A stretch of DNA of 64,000 bases from Flavonifractor sp. An92 (lineage in GTDB: Bacteria > Bacillota > Clostridia > Oscillospirales > Oscillospiraceae): assembly GCF_002159175.1 (NCBI RefSeq), contig NZ_NFGZ01000014.1, positions 1-64,000 of the forward strand, written 5' to 3'. A program made the position numbers and the translations under genes. Shown here in pieces: positions 7,652 to 17,128 of this stretch. Every line of letters begins with the position of its first letter. The stretch's first letter is position 1. The notes under the pieces are model-generated. The model saw nothing but the letters and a program-made list of their open reading frames with translations. It was not told where the DNA came from and did no database searches.

Positions 7652-8671
7652 GTGTCCAGCATCCGAGAAGTGGCCCGCCTGGCCGGGGTCTCGCCCGCCA
7701 CCGTCTCCCGCGTCATCAACGGCACCGCCCGGGTGGCCCCGGAAAAGCAGGCCCAGGTCCTGAAGGCCATCGCCGAGACCGAGTTCATCCCCAACGAAGT
7801 GGCCCGCTCCCTGTTCAAGAAATCCTCCAGAACCATCGGCCTCATCCTCCCCAGCATCCGCAATCCCTTCTTTACCCAGCTGGCCGGCGCGGTGGACGAG
7901 GCGGCCAAGGCAAACGGCCACTATGTGCTGCTCTGCAACGTGGGGGGTGACCTGGAGGAGGAGCGGGCGGCGCTGCGGATGCTCACCGCCATGAACGCCG
8001 ACGGGGTGCTCATCGCCTCCACCCACGAGGCCATCCAGGCCGAGCTCAGCCAGTGCGACAGGCCGGTGGTGGCGGTGGACTCTCTCTTTGACACCCTGGA
8101 CATCAACGGCTACGTCTACTGCGATTACTACCGGGGCGGCTGGCTGGCCGCCCAGCATCTGTGGGAGTGCGGCTGCCAGAACCTGGTGTGCATCCGCGGT
8201 CCCCAGGATATTTTCAGCGCCCGGGCCCGCTACCGGGGTTATCGGGACTTCTGCCGGGCCTATGGCATCCCGCAGCAGACCATGGACTGCGACTATGATT
8301 TCGACGCCGGTATGGCCATGACCGAGGAGCTGCTGCGCACCTACCCCGCTGTGGACGGCATCGTGGCCTGCAACGACATCGTGGCCATTTCCATCTATAA
8401 GATCCTCCACAAGCGCAGCATCGCCGTGCCCGACCAGATCCAGCTGATCGGGTTTGATGATATTGCTCTGTCCAGCCTGATCTCCCCGGAGCTGACCACC
8501 ATCCGCCAGCCCATCCGGGAGATGGCGGTCAAAGCCGTCGAGCTGATCCTGGGCCGGAAGGACGCGCCCAAGCGCGGGGAGCGCCATGTCTTTCCGGTCT
8601 CCCTGGTGGTGCGGGAGACCACACGGGACAGAGCACAGCAGCCACAGAGCGGAAGGAGTGTCACACCATGA
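7652..8671 (+). CDS. LacI-family transcriptional regulator
   Basis: About 339 residues. The N-terminal helix-turn-helix is IREVARLAGVSPATVSRVIN, followed by the hinge helix region and a periplasmic-binding-like effector domain (TIGLILPSIRNPFF, then CNDIVAISIYKIL and LIGFDDIALSS). GTG 7652 is preferred because it gives the normal family N-terminus and follows AGGTGAG; GTG 7643 would add three residues. It overlaps the PfkB kinase gene by ATGA, so it likely represses this two-gene operon through the TGAAAC-GG-GTTTCA operator in response to a sugar or nucleoside. The inducer cannot be read from sequence. Confidence 0.93.
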   Translation: MSSIREVARLAGVSPATVSRVINGTARVAPEKQAQVLKAIAETEFIPNEVARSLFKKSSRTIGLILPSIRNPFFTQLAGAVDEAAKANGHYVLLCNVGGDLEEERAALRMLTAMNADGVLIASTHEAIQAELSQCDRPVVAVDSLFDTLDINGYVYCDYYRGGWLAAQHLWECGCQNLVCIRGPQDIFSARARYRGYRDFCRAYGIPQQTMDCDYDFDAGMAMTEELLRTYPAVDGIVACNDIVAISIYKILHKRSIAVPDQIQLIGFDDIALSSLISPELTTIRQPIREMAVKAVELILGRKDAPKRGERHVFPVSLVVRETTRDRAQQPQSGRSVTP

Positions 8672-9558
8672 AAGTATTGAACATCGGCTCCATGAACCTG
8701 GACCACGTGTACCAGGTGGACCACATCGTCCAGCCCGGCGAGACCGAGTCCACCGGCAGCCTCGCCCTCTTCCTGGGCGGCAAGGGCATGAACCAGTCGG
8801 TGGCTCTGGCCAAGGCGGGGGTGGAGGTGTACCAGGGCGGCATGCTGGGCCCCGACGGGCAGCCCTTCCTGGACGCCTGCCGGGAGTACGGAGTGGACAG
8901 CCGGTATATCCGCACCGTCTCCGAACCCACCGGCCACACCATCATCCAGATCGACCGCCACGCCCAGAACTGCATCCTCCTCTACGGCGGGGCCAACCAG
9001 TGTCTCACCGAGGAGTATGTGGACGAGGTGCTGTCCCATTTCGCGCCGGAGGACATCCTCCTGCTCCAGAACGAGGTGAACCTCCTGCCCTACCTGGTGG
9101 ATCGGGCCTGTGAGAAGGGCATGACCATCGCCCTGAATCCCTCGCCCTTTGACGAGAAGCTCCGGGCAGTGGACCTGTCCAAGGTCTCCATCTTCCTCCT
9201 CAACGAGGTGGAGGGCGGCCAGATCACCGGCCTCACCCAGCCGGAGGAGATCCTGGCGGCCATGGTGGAGCGTTTCCCCGACACCCAGATTGTCCTCACC
9301 CTGGGGAAGGACGGGGCCCTGTACGCTCACGGCGCTGAGCGCCACTTCCAGCCCATCTTCCCGGTGCAGGCGGTGGACACCACCGCCGCCGGGGACACCT
9401 TCACCGGCTATTTCCTGGCGGGTCTGACCGAGGGCCTCCCCATCCCCGAGGTCCTCCGCCGCAGCGCCAAGGCCTCCGCCATTGCCGTCACCCGGCCCGG
9501 CGCGGTGCCCTCCATCCCCCAGCGGGACGAGGTGCTCCGGGCGCTGGAGCAGGCGTGA
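8668..9558 (+). CDS. Ribokinase-like PfkB-family sugar kinase
   Basis: A 296-residue PfkB kinase. It shows the N-terminal GGKGMNQSVALAKAG motif, substrate-side glycine pair, and the C-terminal anion-hole/catalytic motif DTTAAGDTFTGYF with the catalytic Asp intact (AGD rather than GAGD). The N-terminal MNLD and GGKGMNQ motifs resemble ribokinase more than fructokinase, but the sugar is uncertain. It is transcribed with its LacI regulator and no transporter is adjacent, so the substrate probably comes from internal nucleoside or sugar turnover or from an unlinked importer. A terminator follows. Confidence 0.9.
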   Translation: MKVLNIGSMNLDHVYQVDHIVQPGETESTGSLALFLGGKGMNQSVALAKAGVEVYQGGMLGPDGQPFLDACREYGVDSRYIRTVSEPTGHTIIQIDRHAQNCILLYGGANQCLTEEYVDEVLSHFAPEDILLLQNEVNLLPYLVDRACEKGMTIALNPSPFDEKLRAVDLSKVSIFLLNEVEGGQITGLTQPEEILAAMVERFPDTQIVLTLGKDGALYAHGAERHFQPIFPVQAVDTTAAGDTFTGYFLAGLTEGLPIPEVLRRSAKASAIAVTRPGAVPSIPQRDEVLRALEQA

Positions 9559-9589
9559 GACGGAGCACGATGTATCGAACATAAACCCG

Positions 9590-9626
9590 ACAGCCCCGGT
9601 CCAGAAGGACCGGGGCTGTATATTTT
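9590..9626 (+). terminator. Terminator after the PfkB kinase
   Basis: ACAGCCCCGGTCC (9590-9602) pairs with GGACCGGGGCTGT (9607-9619), loop AGAA, followed by ATATTTT. Confidence 0.85.
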
Positions 9627-9904
9627 GACAGAGGCGGATGGCGGAGGCAGGGCGGGTGTACAAAGCAACGTATTATGCAAGGGAAAAAGCGGCAGCTTGA
9701 TGGAATATTACCACGCGCAATGGGTGCAGGGCGGGAGCCCGGATATCCGGCGCATAAAGATAAGCACAATTGGACGGGGAAAGGGGATGATTTCTCTCAA
9801 ATTTGATGAAACCAGAAATCCTGGATATTGATATGGCGGGTTTTCAAATGGAATGAATGGACTGGCATGGCGGACGGGGGCAGCATAGAGGTTACAAAAA
9901 CATA
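9627..9904. other. Intergenic stretch without a convincing gene
   Basis: Between the kinase terminator and the surface-protein promoter. Only short frames occur (longest about 68 codons), without a ribosome site, conserved-looking sequence or codon bias. I see no repeat or RNA structure in it. Confidence 0.6.
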
Positions 9905-9933
9905 TTGATTTGAACAAGATTAACTGATAAAAT
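9905..9933 (+). promoter_or_regulatory. Promoter of the SLH surface protein
   Basis: TTGATT (9905-9910), 17-base spacer, TAAAAT (9928-9933), 45 bases before the ATG. Confidence 0.7.
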
Positions 9934-9978
9934 TACCGCTGCGATCGAGAAGAGAACAAAGAAGAGGAGAAGTGAGCC

Positions 9979-12900
9979 ATGAACCAGACATACAAGCGCA
10001 TCACCAGCGTGTTCCTGACCTGCGCCATGTTCCTCACACTGCTGCCCGCCGGGGCACTGGCCGCAGAGGGGGAGACGGAAGAGACCACCTCCGCGCTGGA
10101 GATCACAGAGGACATCATCCCCGACAGCGAGGCCGGGGCGGAGCAGGAGGTCAGCGGTACCGCTCGGTTCGCCGGCGGCGACGGCAGCCAGGAGGACCCC
10201 TATCGGATCAGCACGCTGGAGCAGCTGAAGGCCTTCCGGGACAGCGTCAACGGCGGCGAGTCCTACCAGAAGCAATACATCCGGCTGACCGCCGACCTGG
10301 ACCTGGGGTACGAGGAGTGGGAGCCCATCGGCGGCGCAGGTACCGGAAACCGCTTTGCCGGCATCTTTGACGGCGATGGGCATACCATCTCCAATCTGAA
10401 GATCACCCGCGGGCTGGAGAATACGGCGGCCAACAACAACGTGGGCCTGTTCGGGGCATGTGCGAGCCCCGCCACACTGCAGAATATGATGCTGGAGAAT
10501 GTAGACGTTCAGGGGTCCCTCTGCGTGGGCGCTGTCCTGGGCGACTCCCAGACCAGCAGCTCCACCATTTCCAATGTCCATGTGACCGGCAGCGTCAGGG
10601 TCCGCGGCTGGTGGTATGTCGGCGGCATCCTGGGGAAGGGCTATGGCACGGTGACCGGCTGCTCCGTAGAGGGCGACGGCACCGATACCTCCTACGTAAA
10701 AATCACCGGCGGCTATGCGGGCGGTATCGTAGGCTTCATGGGCGAGGGCAATTGTGTGACTGCCGACTGCTCTGTAAAGCACCTCACCGTGGAAGGCCTG
10801 TACAATGGCATTGGCGGCATCAACGGCATCTTGCACTATGGCAATACCATTCGTGACTGCACGGCGGAAGATGTGGTCGTGTGGCAGACCACAGACCCGG
10901 ATGCCGAGGAGGACCGCATTTACTGCGGCGCCTTTGCCGGGACCTACCTTGCCAGCGGGGGAGCGCCCACCCTCCGCAATTGTACCTTTACCGGTGGGCT
11001 CTACTGCGGCCCGGAGAAAACCGATATTTTGGAGCCCACCCGCTATGTGGGCAGCCTGTGGTACGGCGCGGAGCCCCCTGCGGATGTGAACATTGAAAAC
11101 TGCACCATCCACATGCGCCCGGTGGCCCAGGTGGGAGGCCAGACCTATTCCACGCTGGCCGAGGCCATCGCGGCGGCGCAGAGCGGCGATACCGTCAAGC
11201 TGCTCTCGGATGTGACCATCCAGGAGGCGGTCTCCTTTGACGGGAGTTCCTACGCCCTGGCCATTGAGACATCGCTGACCATCGACGGCTCGTCCGAAGG
11301 GGGCGAAAACCATACCATTGCGATGAGCACGCCGCGGGGCATCGCGGTGAAGGGCGGGGACTCCAATGTGGCGGTCACCTTCCGGAACCTCAACCTGGAG
11401 CAGACCTCCGGCCGCAGCTGCATCGAGACCCGGGGCGGCGTGGGCAGCCTGATCCTGGACGGCGCTGTGCTGAGCGCGGAGAACAGCCAGGGGAACGCCC
11501 AGGTCCTGACCATCGGCGGAAACCAGAGTGAGCCCGCTCGGGTCAGCATCACGAACACCACCATCACCTCCAACCGGGCCGGTTATGGCGTGGTCGTGTT
11601 CAACCCCATCGACCTGGAGATCCGGAATTCGGTGCTGACGGGCTGGGGAGCGCTGTACTTCAAAGGTCCGTCGTCCTCCGCCGGTTCCAGGGGTTCCAAC
11701 GTGACGGTGACCGGGAACAGCGTTCTGAACAGCCGGAATGAAAACGGCGCGGGGGACAATCAGTTCGGCGCCATCGTGTTTGAAGACGACAATGTCTCGG
11801 TGACCATCGAGAATGCCGCCATCCACGTCTCCTCCGCGGCTCCCAATGAGCAGCAAGCGGCGGTCAGCTTCGGCTGGTATTACGGGGCAGAGTCCGAAGA
11901 GGACCGCCCCGTGGCGGGCAATCAGGTGTACTTCCGCGGCGGGGCGGAGGTGACTCTCGCCGGTGACCGGGCGGTGTTCACCGGTGAAACGGGAGAGAAC
12001 GGTATCACCATCACCGGCGGCACCTACAGCTTTGACCCCAGCGCCTATGTGCCCGAAGGCTATGTGGTGAGCGGCAGCGGGCCGTACACCGTCAGCAAAA
12101 AGACCGCAGGGGGGAGCGGCGGAAACAGCGGCTCCACCTCCGGCGGGGGCTCGTCCACCGGCGACAAGACCGAGACGGTGACCCACCCCGACGGCTCCAC
12201 CACCACCACCGTGACCCGCCCCAACGGCACGGTCACCGAGACGACCAACCGTACCGACGGCTCCACCCAGGTGGTGCATACCCAGCCGGACGGCACCGTC
12301 ACCACCACCAGCACCGACACGGACGGCAATAAAACCGAGACGGTGGCCAAGCCGGACGGCTCTTCCGTCACCAAGGTGGAGCAGGGCGATGGCTCTGCCT
12401 CCACCACCACGGTCACCCAGACCGGCCGGGTGGAGAGTGAGGTGCAGCTCTCCCAGAGCGCGGTGGACACCTCGGAAAACGGCACCGTGACCCTGCCCAT
12501 CCCCGCCGTGTCCGCCGGGGAGGAGCGCTCCGAAGCGCCCACGGTGACGGTGACCCTGCCCGCCGACACCACCGCGCGGGTGGAGGTGCCGGTGGAGAGC
12601 GTGACCCCCGGCACGGTGGCCATTCTGGTGAAGCCCGACGGCACCGAGGAGGTGCTCAAGGCCAGCCTGACCACCGAGAACGGCGTGGCGGTGACGCTGT
12701 CCGGCGGGGAGACCATCAAGATCGTGGACAACAGCAAATCCTTTGACGATGTGGAGGAGGCCCACTGGGGCGCCGACGCCATTGATTACGCCAGCAGCCG
12801 GGAGCTCCTGGCAGGCACCGGCGCCAACACCTTCTCCCCCGAAGGCGAGATGACCCGCGCCATGGTGGTCACGGTGCTGGCCCGCTATGAGGGCGTGGAT

Positions 12901-13233
12901 ACCTCCACCGGCGAGAACTGGTATGACGCGGGACTTCAGTGGGCGGTGGAGAACGGCGTCTCCGACGGCACCAGCCTCCACGATGCGGTGAGCCGGGAAC
13001 AGCTGGCCGCCATGCTGTGGCGCTATGCCGGCAGCCCCACCCCTGCGGGCGGGACCGAGGCCTTTGTGGACAGCGGCTGCGTCAGCCCCTGGGCCACCCA
13101 GGCCATGGCTTGGGCGGTGGAGAACGGCATCATCCGCGGCGTGGGCAATGACACCCTGGACCCCCAGGGCAGCGCCTCTCGCGCCCAGGTGGCCCGGATC
13201 CTGATGAACTTCGCCCAGCTGGGGCTCAACTGA
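9979..13233 (+). CDS. Secreted beta-helix surface protein with C-terminal SLH domains
   Basis: A 1084-residue exported protein. A signal peptide (residues 1-28, ending GALAA) is followed by a GLUG/pectate-lyase-like right-handed beta-helix (FAGGDGSQEDPYRISTLEQL, FAGIFDGDGHTISNLKI, repeated NVTVTGNS-like turns) to about residue 690. A Gly/Ser linker leads to a Thr-rich repeat region (ETVTHPDGSTTTTVTRPNGT and variants, about 730-820), then a beta domain. Three SLH motifs (SFDDVEEAHWGADAIDYA, ENWYDAGLQWAVENGV, SPWATQAMAWAVENGI) anchor it to the wall polymer. The start follows AGAGGAGAAG. It is monocistronic. A structural, adhesin or carbohydrate-binding role is likely; no catalytic residues can be assigned. 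Confidence 0.9.
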   Translation: MNQTYKRITSVFLTCAMFLTLLPAGALAAEGETEETTSALEITEDIIPDSEAGAEQEVSGTARFAGGDGSQEDPYRISTLEQLKAFRDSVNGGESYQKQYIRLTADLDLGYEEWEPIGGAGTGNRFAGIFDGDGHTISNLKITRGLENTAANNNVGLFGACASPATLQNMMLENVDVQGSLCVGAVLGDSQTSSSTISNVHVTGSVRVRGWWYVGGILGKGYGTVTGCSVEGDGTDTSYVKITGGYAGGIVGFMGEGNCVTADCSVKHLTVEGLYNGIGGINGILHYGNTIRDCTAEDVVVWQTTDPDAEEDRIYCGAFAGTYLASGGAPTLRNCTFTGGLYCGPEKTDILEPTRYVGSLWYGAEPPADVNIENCTIHMRPVAQVGGQTYSTLAEAIAAAQSGDTVKLLSDVTIQEAVSFDGSSYALAIETSLTIDGSSEGGENHTIAMSTPRGIAVKGGDSNVAVTFRNLNLEQTSGRSCIETRGGVGSLILDGAVLSAENSQGNAQVLTIGGNQSEPARVSITNTTITSNRAGYGVVVFNPIDLEIRNSVLTGWGALYFKGPSSSAGSRGSNVTVTGNSVLNSRNENGAGDNQFGAIVFEDDNVSVTIENAAIHVSSAAPNEQQAAVSFGWYYGAESEEDRPVAGNQVYFRGGAEVTLAGDRAVFTGETGENGITITGGTYSFDPSAYVPEGYVVSGSGPYTVSKKTAGGSGGNSGSTSGGGSSTGDKTETVTHPDGSTTTTVTRPNGTVTETTNRTDGSTQVVHTQPDGTVTTTSTDTDGNKTETVAKPDGSSVTKVEQGDGSASTTTVTQTGRVESEVQLSQSAVDTSENGTVTLPIPAVSAGEERSEAPTVTVTLPADTTARVEVPVESVTPGTVAILVKPDGTEEVLKASLTTENGVAVTLSGGETIKIVDNSKSFDDVEEAHWGADAIDYASSRELLAGTGANTFSPEGEMTRAMVVTVLARYEGVDTSTGENWYDAGLQWAVENGVSDGTSLHDAVSREQLAAMLWRYAGSPTPAGGTEAFVDSGCVSPWATQAMAWAVENGIIRGVGNDTLDPQGSASRAQVARILMNFAQLGLN

Positions 13234-13242
13234 ATAGAAATG

Positions 13243-13289
13243 CGCACCGGCGTTCCGCTCTCCAAAGAGAGTGGAACGCCGGTGCTTTT
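13243..13289 (+). terminator. Terminator of the SLH protein gene
   Basis: GCACCGGCGTTCC pairs with GGAACGCCGGTGC with an inner CTCTC/GAGAG stem, followed by TTTTG. Confidence 0.85.
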
Positions 13290-13320
13290 GCGGTGAGAGG
13301 AAAGGAGAGAAAGAAAGGGA

Positions 13321-14511
13321 TCAGAAGGTAAAGCCCAAATAATCCTCCGCCAGGCCCAGAATGGTGAGCATGCCGGTGGGGATACAGGCGTTGTCGCAGT
13401 AGAAGGTGGAGGAGTGCGCCGAGCCGTAGGGGCCGCCGGGGGTGCGCACACCCAGGCGGACGAAGATGCCGGGCTTCTTCTCCTTGATGTAGGCGAAGTC
13501 CTCGCCGCCCATGGCGGCATAGGGCATGATCTTGGTGTTCTCCTCACCCAGGACCTTCTTGCCCACCCGGAGGGCCCGGTCCACCCACTCATCCTCGCAG
13601 ATGAAGGGGGGCACGCCCCGGATGTAGTCCACCTCGGCGGTGCAGCGGTAGGCCTCGGCCACGGAGGCGGCGACCCGCTTGACGCTCTCCTCCATGCGGT
13701 CCCGGTCGGCGGGGTTCAGGGTGCGCACCGTGCCGCTGAGCTCCACAGAGTCGGGCATGGTGTTGTGGGCCTGGCCGCCGTGGATGGTGCAGATGGAGAT
13801 GACCACGGAGTTGGCGGGGTTGGTCTCCCGGGAGACCAGGGTCTGCAGGCCCATGACGATGGCGGAGGCCGCCACCACCGGGTCCCGCAGGGTGTGGCAG
13901 TGGGCGGCGTGGCCGCCCTTGCCGTTGACCTTGATGTGGATCTCGTCGGCGCTGGCCAGGATGGCGCCGTAGCGCACACCGATGGTGCCCGCATCCAGCT
14001 CGGCGGAGATGTGGAGGGCGGCCACGGCGTCGATCTTGTCAAAGTCGATGTCGGGGTCGTTCAGGAAGAGCTTGGCGCCCTGGAGGGTCTCCTCGGCGGG
14101 CTGGATGAAGAAGTAGATGGAGCCGGAGAACAGGTCCTTGTGCTCGCTGAGGATCTTGGCCGCGCCCACGTTGATGACGCCGTGGACGTCGTGGCCGCAG
14201 GCGTGCATGACGCCGGGGACCTTGCTGCAGGGGGACATGGACGGGTCCTCCTGGATGGGGAGGGCGTCGATGTCGCCGCGGAACACGATGGTGGGGCCGT
14301 TGCCCGGCTTGGTGCCCCGGATCTCAAAGAACAGTCCGGTCTCGCCCACCCGCTTGAGCTGGTCGTACTTCACGTTCTTCCGGACGTAATCCTCCAGATA
14401 GGCGCAGGTTTCATACTCCTGCATGCTCAGCTCCGGATGCTCGTGGATGTGCACACGCATGGCGGTGATCTCCGGGGTGATCTCGGCCACGGCTTCTCGC
14501 ATAGTTTTCAT
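13321..14511 (-). CDS. M20-family metal-dependent amidohydrolase
   Basis: A 396-residue M20D (hippurate hydrolase/IAA-amino acid hydrolase/AmhX type) enzyme. Metal ligands are visible in VMHACGHDVH, QPAEETLQGA, and the C-terminal GGEDFAY. The dimerisation domain (IHIKVNGKGGHAAHCHTLRD) supplies the lid His. It removes acyl or aminoacyl groups from N-substituted amino acids. It is last in the minus-strand operon 13.3-19.4 kb with a YfcC-type transporter and LUD protein, suggesting uptake of an N-acylated compound followed by deacylation (inference). GGAGAATCC-like sequence precedes the ATG. Confidence 0.93.
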   Translation of the reverse strand: MKTMREAVAEITPEITAMRVHIHEHPELSMQEYETCAYLEDYVRKNVKYDQLKRVGETGLFFEIRGTKPGNGPTIVFRGDIDALPIQEDPSMSPCSKVPGVMHACGHDVHGVINVGAAKILSEHKDLFSGSIYFFIQPAEETLQGAKLFLNDPDIDFDKIDAVAALHISAELDAGTIGVRYGAILASADEIHIKVNGKGGHAAHCHTLRDPVVAASAIVMGLQTLVSRETNPANSVVISICTIHGGQAHNTMPDSVELSGTVRTLNPADRDRMEESVKRVAASVAEAYRCTAEVDYIRGVPPFICEDEWVDRALRVGKKVLGEENTKIMPYAAMGGEDFAYIKEKKPGIFVRLGVRTPGGPYGSAHSSTFYCDNACIPTGMLTILGLAEDYLGFTF

Positions 14512-14532
14512 AGGATTCTCCTTTTTGAGGGT

Positions 14533-15192
14533 TCAGATGCCCAGCTCCTCGCCGACCAGCAGGACTTTGATGCGTCCGGCGGGGCGGCAGCGGCGGGTTA
14601 TCACCAGAGAATTGCAGATACAGTCAGGGGCGTTGCAGTTCCGGCAGATGCCGGTGACCGAGCAGGCGGTCTTGCTGTCGCTTTTGATGAAGCGCATCAT
14701 GTTGACCGGTCCGGCCACCGTGCGGATGCGCTCGATGCCCGCCTCCACATTCGGCACGACCTTGTTCATTCCGGCCACCACGATGACGCGCCTGGGCCCA
14801 AAGGTCAGGGCGGCCACCCGGTTGCCATTGCCGTCCATGTTGATGAGGCGGCCGTCCTCGCTGATGGCGTTGGAGCCGGTGAGGAACACATCGCACAGCA
14901 GGGCCTGGCGCATGCACTCCTGACGCGCTTCTTCGCTGGCGGCGGCGTCCCGGTCCAGGACGGGGTGGGTGGAGCGGACCGCGTCCAGCAGTCCGATCTG
15001 GGCCACCGAGAGGGACCCACCCCAGCCCACCAGCGCGCCCTGGGGGATCCAGGCCAGGCTCTGCTCCAGGGCCTCGGCCCGGGTGCGGACATAGCAGGCG
15101 TCAAAGCCGCGGCTGCACAGATTCTTGACCACAAGGGGGGCGTAGCGCTCGTTGCGCATCTCCAAGGGGGTCACAGTCATTCCTCCGATCAT
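14533..15192 (-). CDS. LUD-domain protein (DUF162, LutC/YkgG-like)
   Basis: About 213-219 residues with the LUD fold signature VGWGGSLSVAQIGLLD and TGSNAISEDGRLINMDGNGNR, as in single-domain LUD proteins linked to lactate or organic-acid oxidation. Four cysteines near the C-terminus (TGICRNCNAPDCICNS) may bind iron-sulfur or zinc. The start is uncertain: ATG 15192 has no ribosome site, ATG 15180 directly abuts GGAGGA, and GTG 15174 has GGAGGA at ideal distance. It lies between the transporter and the M20 enzyme. Reaction unknown. Confidence 0.85.
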   Translation of the reverse strand: MIGGMTVTPLEMRNERYAPLVVKNLCSRGFDACYVRTRAEALEQSLAWIPQGALVGWGGSLSVAQIGLLDAVRSTHPVLDRDAAASEEARQECMRQALLCDVFLTGSNAISEDGRLINMDGNGNRVAALTFGPRRVIVVAGMNKVVPNVEAGIERIRTVAGPVNMMRFIKSDSKTACSVTGICRNCNAPDCICNSLVITRRCRPAGRIKVLLVGEELGI

Positions 15193-15262
15193 GGCCGGAA
15201 GGCCGGAGAGGGCGTCAAATGCCGCTCCAGCCCTCCGGCGATTGTCTGGATGAGCGGGAGGC

Positions 15263-16660
15263 TTAGAGGCCGGTCCAGCCCACCGCCTGGAGCACCATGG
15301 TGATGACCACGGCGGCGCCGATGTTGATCATCAGGAACTTGAAGGCCCATTTGATGTACTTGGGGAAGCTGACGCCGGCGATGGCCAGGCAGCCCATCAT
15401 GGGACCGTTGAGGGGAGTGAGGAGGTTGCACAGGCCGTCGCCGAACTGGAAGGCCTGTACGGCCACCTGACGGGTGATGCCCACCAGGTCGGCCACGGGG
15501 ACCATCAGAGGCATCATGACCGCCGCCTGGCCGGAGCCGGAGGGGATCACGATGTTGACCAGCGCGTTGACGATGACCATCAGGCCCGCGCCGGCCACGG
15601 CGCCCACCTTGTTCAGGGGCAGGCTCAGAGCGTACACGATGGTGTCCAGCACCTGGCCCTGGCTGAGGACGACGGCGATGGAGCTGGCAAGGCCGGTGAT
15701 GAAGGAGGCGTAGATCATGGGCTTGCAGCCCTTGATGAAGCCGTTGGCGATCTCATTCATGCTGAAGCCGGAGACCGCGCCGGTGACGATCATCATACCG
15801 AAGAAGAAAGAGGCGATTTTCTGGGCGCTCCACTGATAGAGGATGGTGCAGGTCACGCAGAAGATGACGCCCACCAGGAACACGGCCACGGTGGCCATCT
15901 GGCGCTTGGTCATGGTCTGGTCCTTCTCCTCCGCGGGGGCATCGAAGGCGCTGGGGGCGGCGCCGTAGTTCAGGCTGCGGGTGGGGTCCTTGCGGATGCG
16001 GCGGTAGTAGAACATGGTGACCAGGTACAGATAGGCGATGTTGGCCACGCAGCACACCGCGCGCACGCCCGTGCCGGAGAAGATGGGCACCTCGGCCATG
16101 GTCTGGGCCACGCCCAGAATGCTGGGATTGGCAAAGCCCACGGAGAAGCCGCTCTGCAGGCCGTAGTAGATGATGAGGAAGGCCAGGAAGGCGTCGCCGC
16201 CCAGGGCCTTTGCCATGACGATACCGATGGGCATCAGGGCCACGCCGATGTTGGCGAAGGCGCCGGCGGCGTTGCCCAGGCCCAGGCCGAACATCAGGAT
16301 GGCGATGGCCAGCATCTCCTTACCCTTGAGCTTGCGGGCCAGCCAGTGGAAAAAGGCGGACAGGGCGTGGCTCTCCTCCACCATGGCCACCGAGGCGCCG
16401 CAGAAGAAAATCAGGAAAATGGTGCCGGCGCTGTTGGAAAAGCCCTGATAGATGGCCTGGAGCATATCCCAGGGGGTCTGCCAGGCGGAGTCGGTGTAGT
16501 GGAAGCTGCCGGCGACGACCTCAGTGATGCCGTTCTCGGTCACGCGGTCAAAGGCGCCGGCCGGAATGATCCAGGTCAGGACCATGGCGACGCAGCACAG
16601 GATAAAGACCAGTGCGTAGACGTCCGGGAATTCGCGTTTCTTCTTCAGTGTTCCTCCCAT
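15263..16660 (-). CDS. YfcC-family membrane transporter
   Basis: A 465-residue protein with about 12 hydrophobic segments, beginning FPDVYALVFILCCVAMVLTW and containing FFCGASVAMVEESHALSAFF and NIVIPSGSGQAAVMMPLM, features of the YfcC/DcuC-like arm of the ion-transporter superfamily. Members are thought to take up dicarboxylates or amino-acid-like compounds, but few are characterised. It is in the operon with M20 amidohydrolase and DapA-like lyase, so it probably imports the pathway substrate, for example an N-acylated amino or keto acid (inference). Confidence 0.88.
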   Translation of the reverse strand: MGGTLKKKREFPDVYALVFILCCVAMVLTWIIPAGAFDRVTENGITEVVAGSFHYTDSAWQTPWDMLQAIYQGFSNSAGTIFLIFFCGASVAMVEESHALSAFFHWLARKLKGKEMLAIAILMFGLGLGNAAGAFANIGVALMPIGIVMAKALGGDAFLAFLIIYYGLQSGFSVGFANPSILGVAQTMAEVPIFSGTGVRAVCCVANIAYLYLVTMFYYRRIRKDPTRSLNYGAAPSAFDAPAEEKDQTMTKRQMATVAVFLVGVIFCVTCTILYQWSAQKIASFFFGMMIVTGAVSGFSMNEIANGFIKGCKPMIYASFITGLASSIAVVLSQGQVLDTIVYALSLPLNKVGAVAGAGLMVIVNALVNIVIPSGSGQAAVMMPLMVPVADLVGITRQVAVQAFQFGDGLCNLLTPLNGPMMGCLAIAGVSFPKYIKWAFKFLMINIGAAVVITMVLQAVGWTGL

Positions 16661-16717
16661 GTTTCATACCTCCGGTTTTCTGATTGTGATGTGGGGGCTC
16701 TCGGAGCGGGCGCGGAT

Positions 16718-17119
16718 TCAGGATTCCAGGGGGATCAGGAAAATGCGCACGCTGCGGAAGGCCTTCCCGTCCACCAGACCTCCGCCCATCACATGCCCGC
16801 CGGCGGTTGCCACACTGGCGTGGATGTGGATGAACAGAGGGCTGGTCTTGTCGGAATAGACGGCGGCCAGGGCGGGGTCCATGCGTTCCCGATTCATGAT
16901 CTCGCCCGTGAAGCTGAGCAGCTCGGCCGCGTCGTGGCAGGGGGTGGAGAGGGTGCGCAGGGGAAGCTGGTTTTCAATGGGGGCGGTGAAGGCACAGTCG
17001 ATCACAGAGCCGACCGCGCCGCAAAGATAGACGCTCTCCCATCCCTGCTGCTGAATATAGGCGGACAGAGTCTCCTTGATGCTCTGGCCGGATGAGACTG
17101 TGACTTCACAGACTCCCAT
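16718..17119 (-). CDS. PPC/DUF296-domain protein
   Basis: A 133-residue protein with the PPC (plants and prokaryotes conserved) domain: three spaced histidines in the stretch LFIHIHASVATAGGHVMGGG and a C-terminal RSVRIFLIPLE strand. Bacterial PPC proteins are small trimeric proteins often linked to metabolic operons, with possible metal or ligand binding; DNA binding is not established. ATG 17119 follows AGGTGAT at good spacing; GTG 17128 would add three residues and nearly touch the preceding stop codon. Confidence 0.88.
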   Translation of the reverse strand: MGVCEVTVSSGQSIKETLSAYIQQQGWESVYLCGAVGSVIDCAFTAPIENQLPLRTLSTPCHDAAELLSFTGEIMNRERMDPALAAVYSDKTSPLFIHIHASVATAGGHVMGGGLVDGKAFRSVRIFLIPLES

Positions 17120-17128
17120 ATGGATCAC

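Noticed and set aside
9625-9831. 68-codon frame between the PfkB kinase and the SLH protein
   Set aside because: No ribosome site, atypical composition, no recognisable feature.
9892-12981. Very long minus-strand open frame opposite the SLH protein gene (over 1000 codons)
   Set aside because: It is the complement of a strong coding gene in G+C-rich DNA; product is low-complexity Gly/Ala/His/Val with no domain and no ribosome site.
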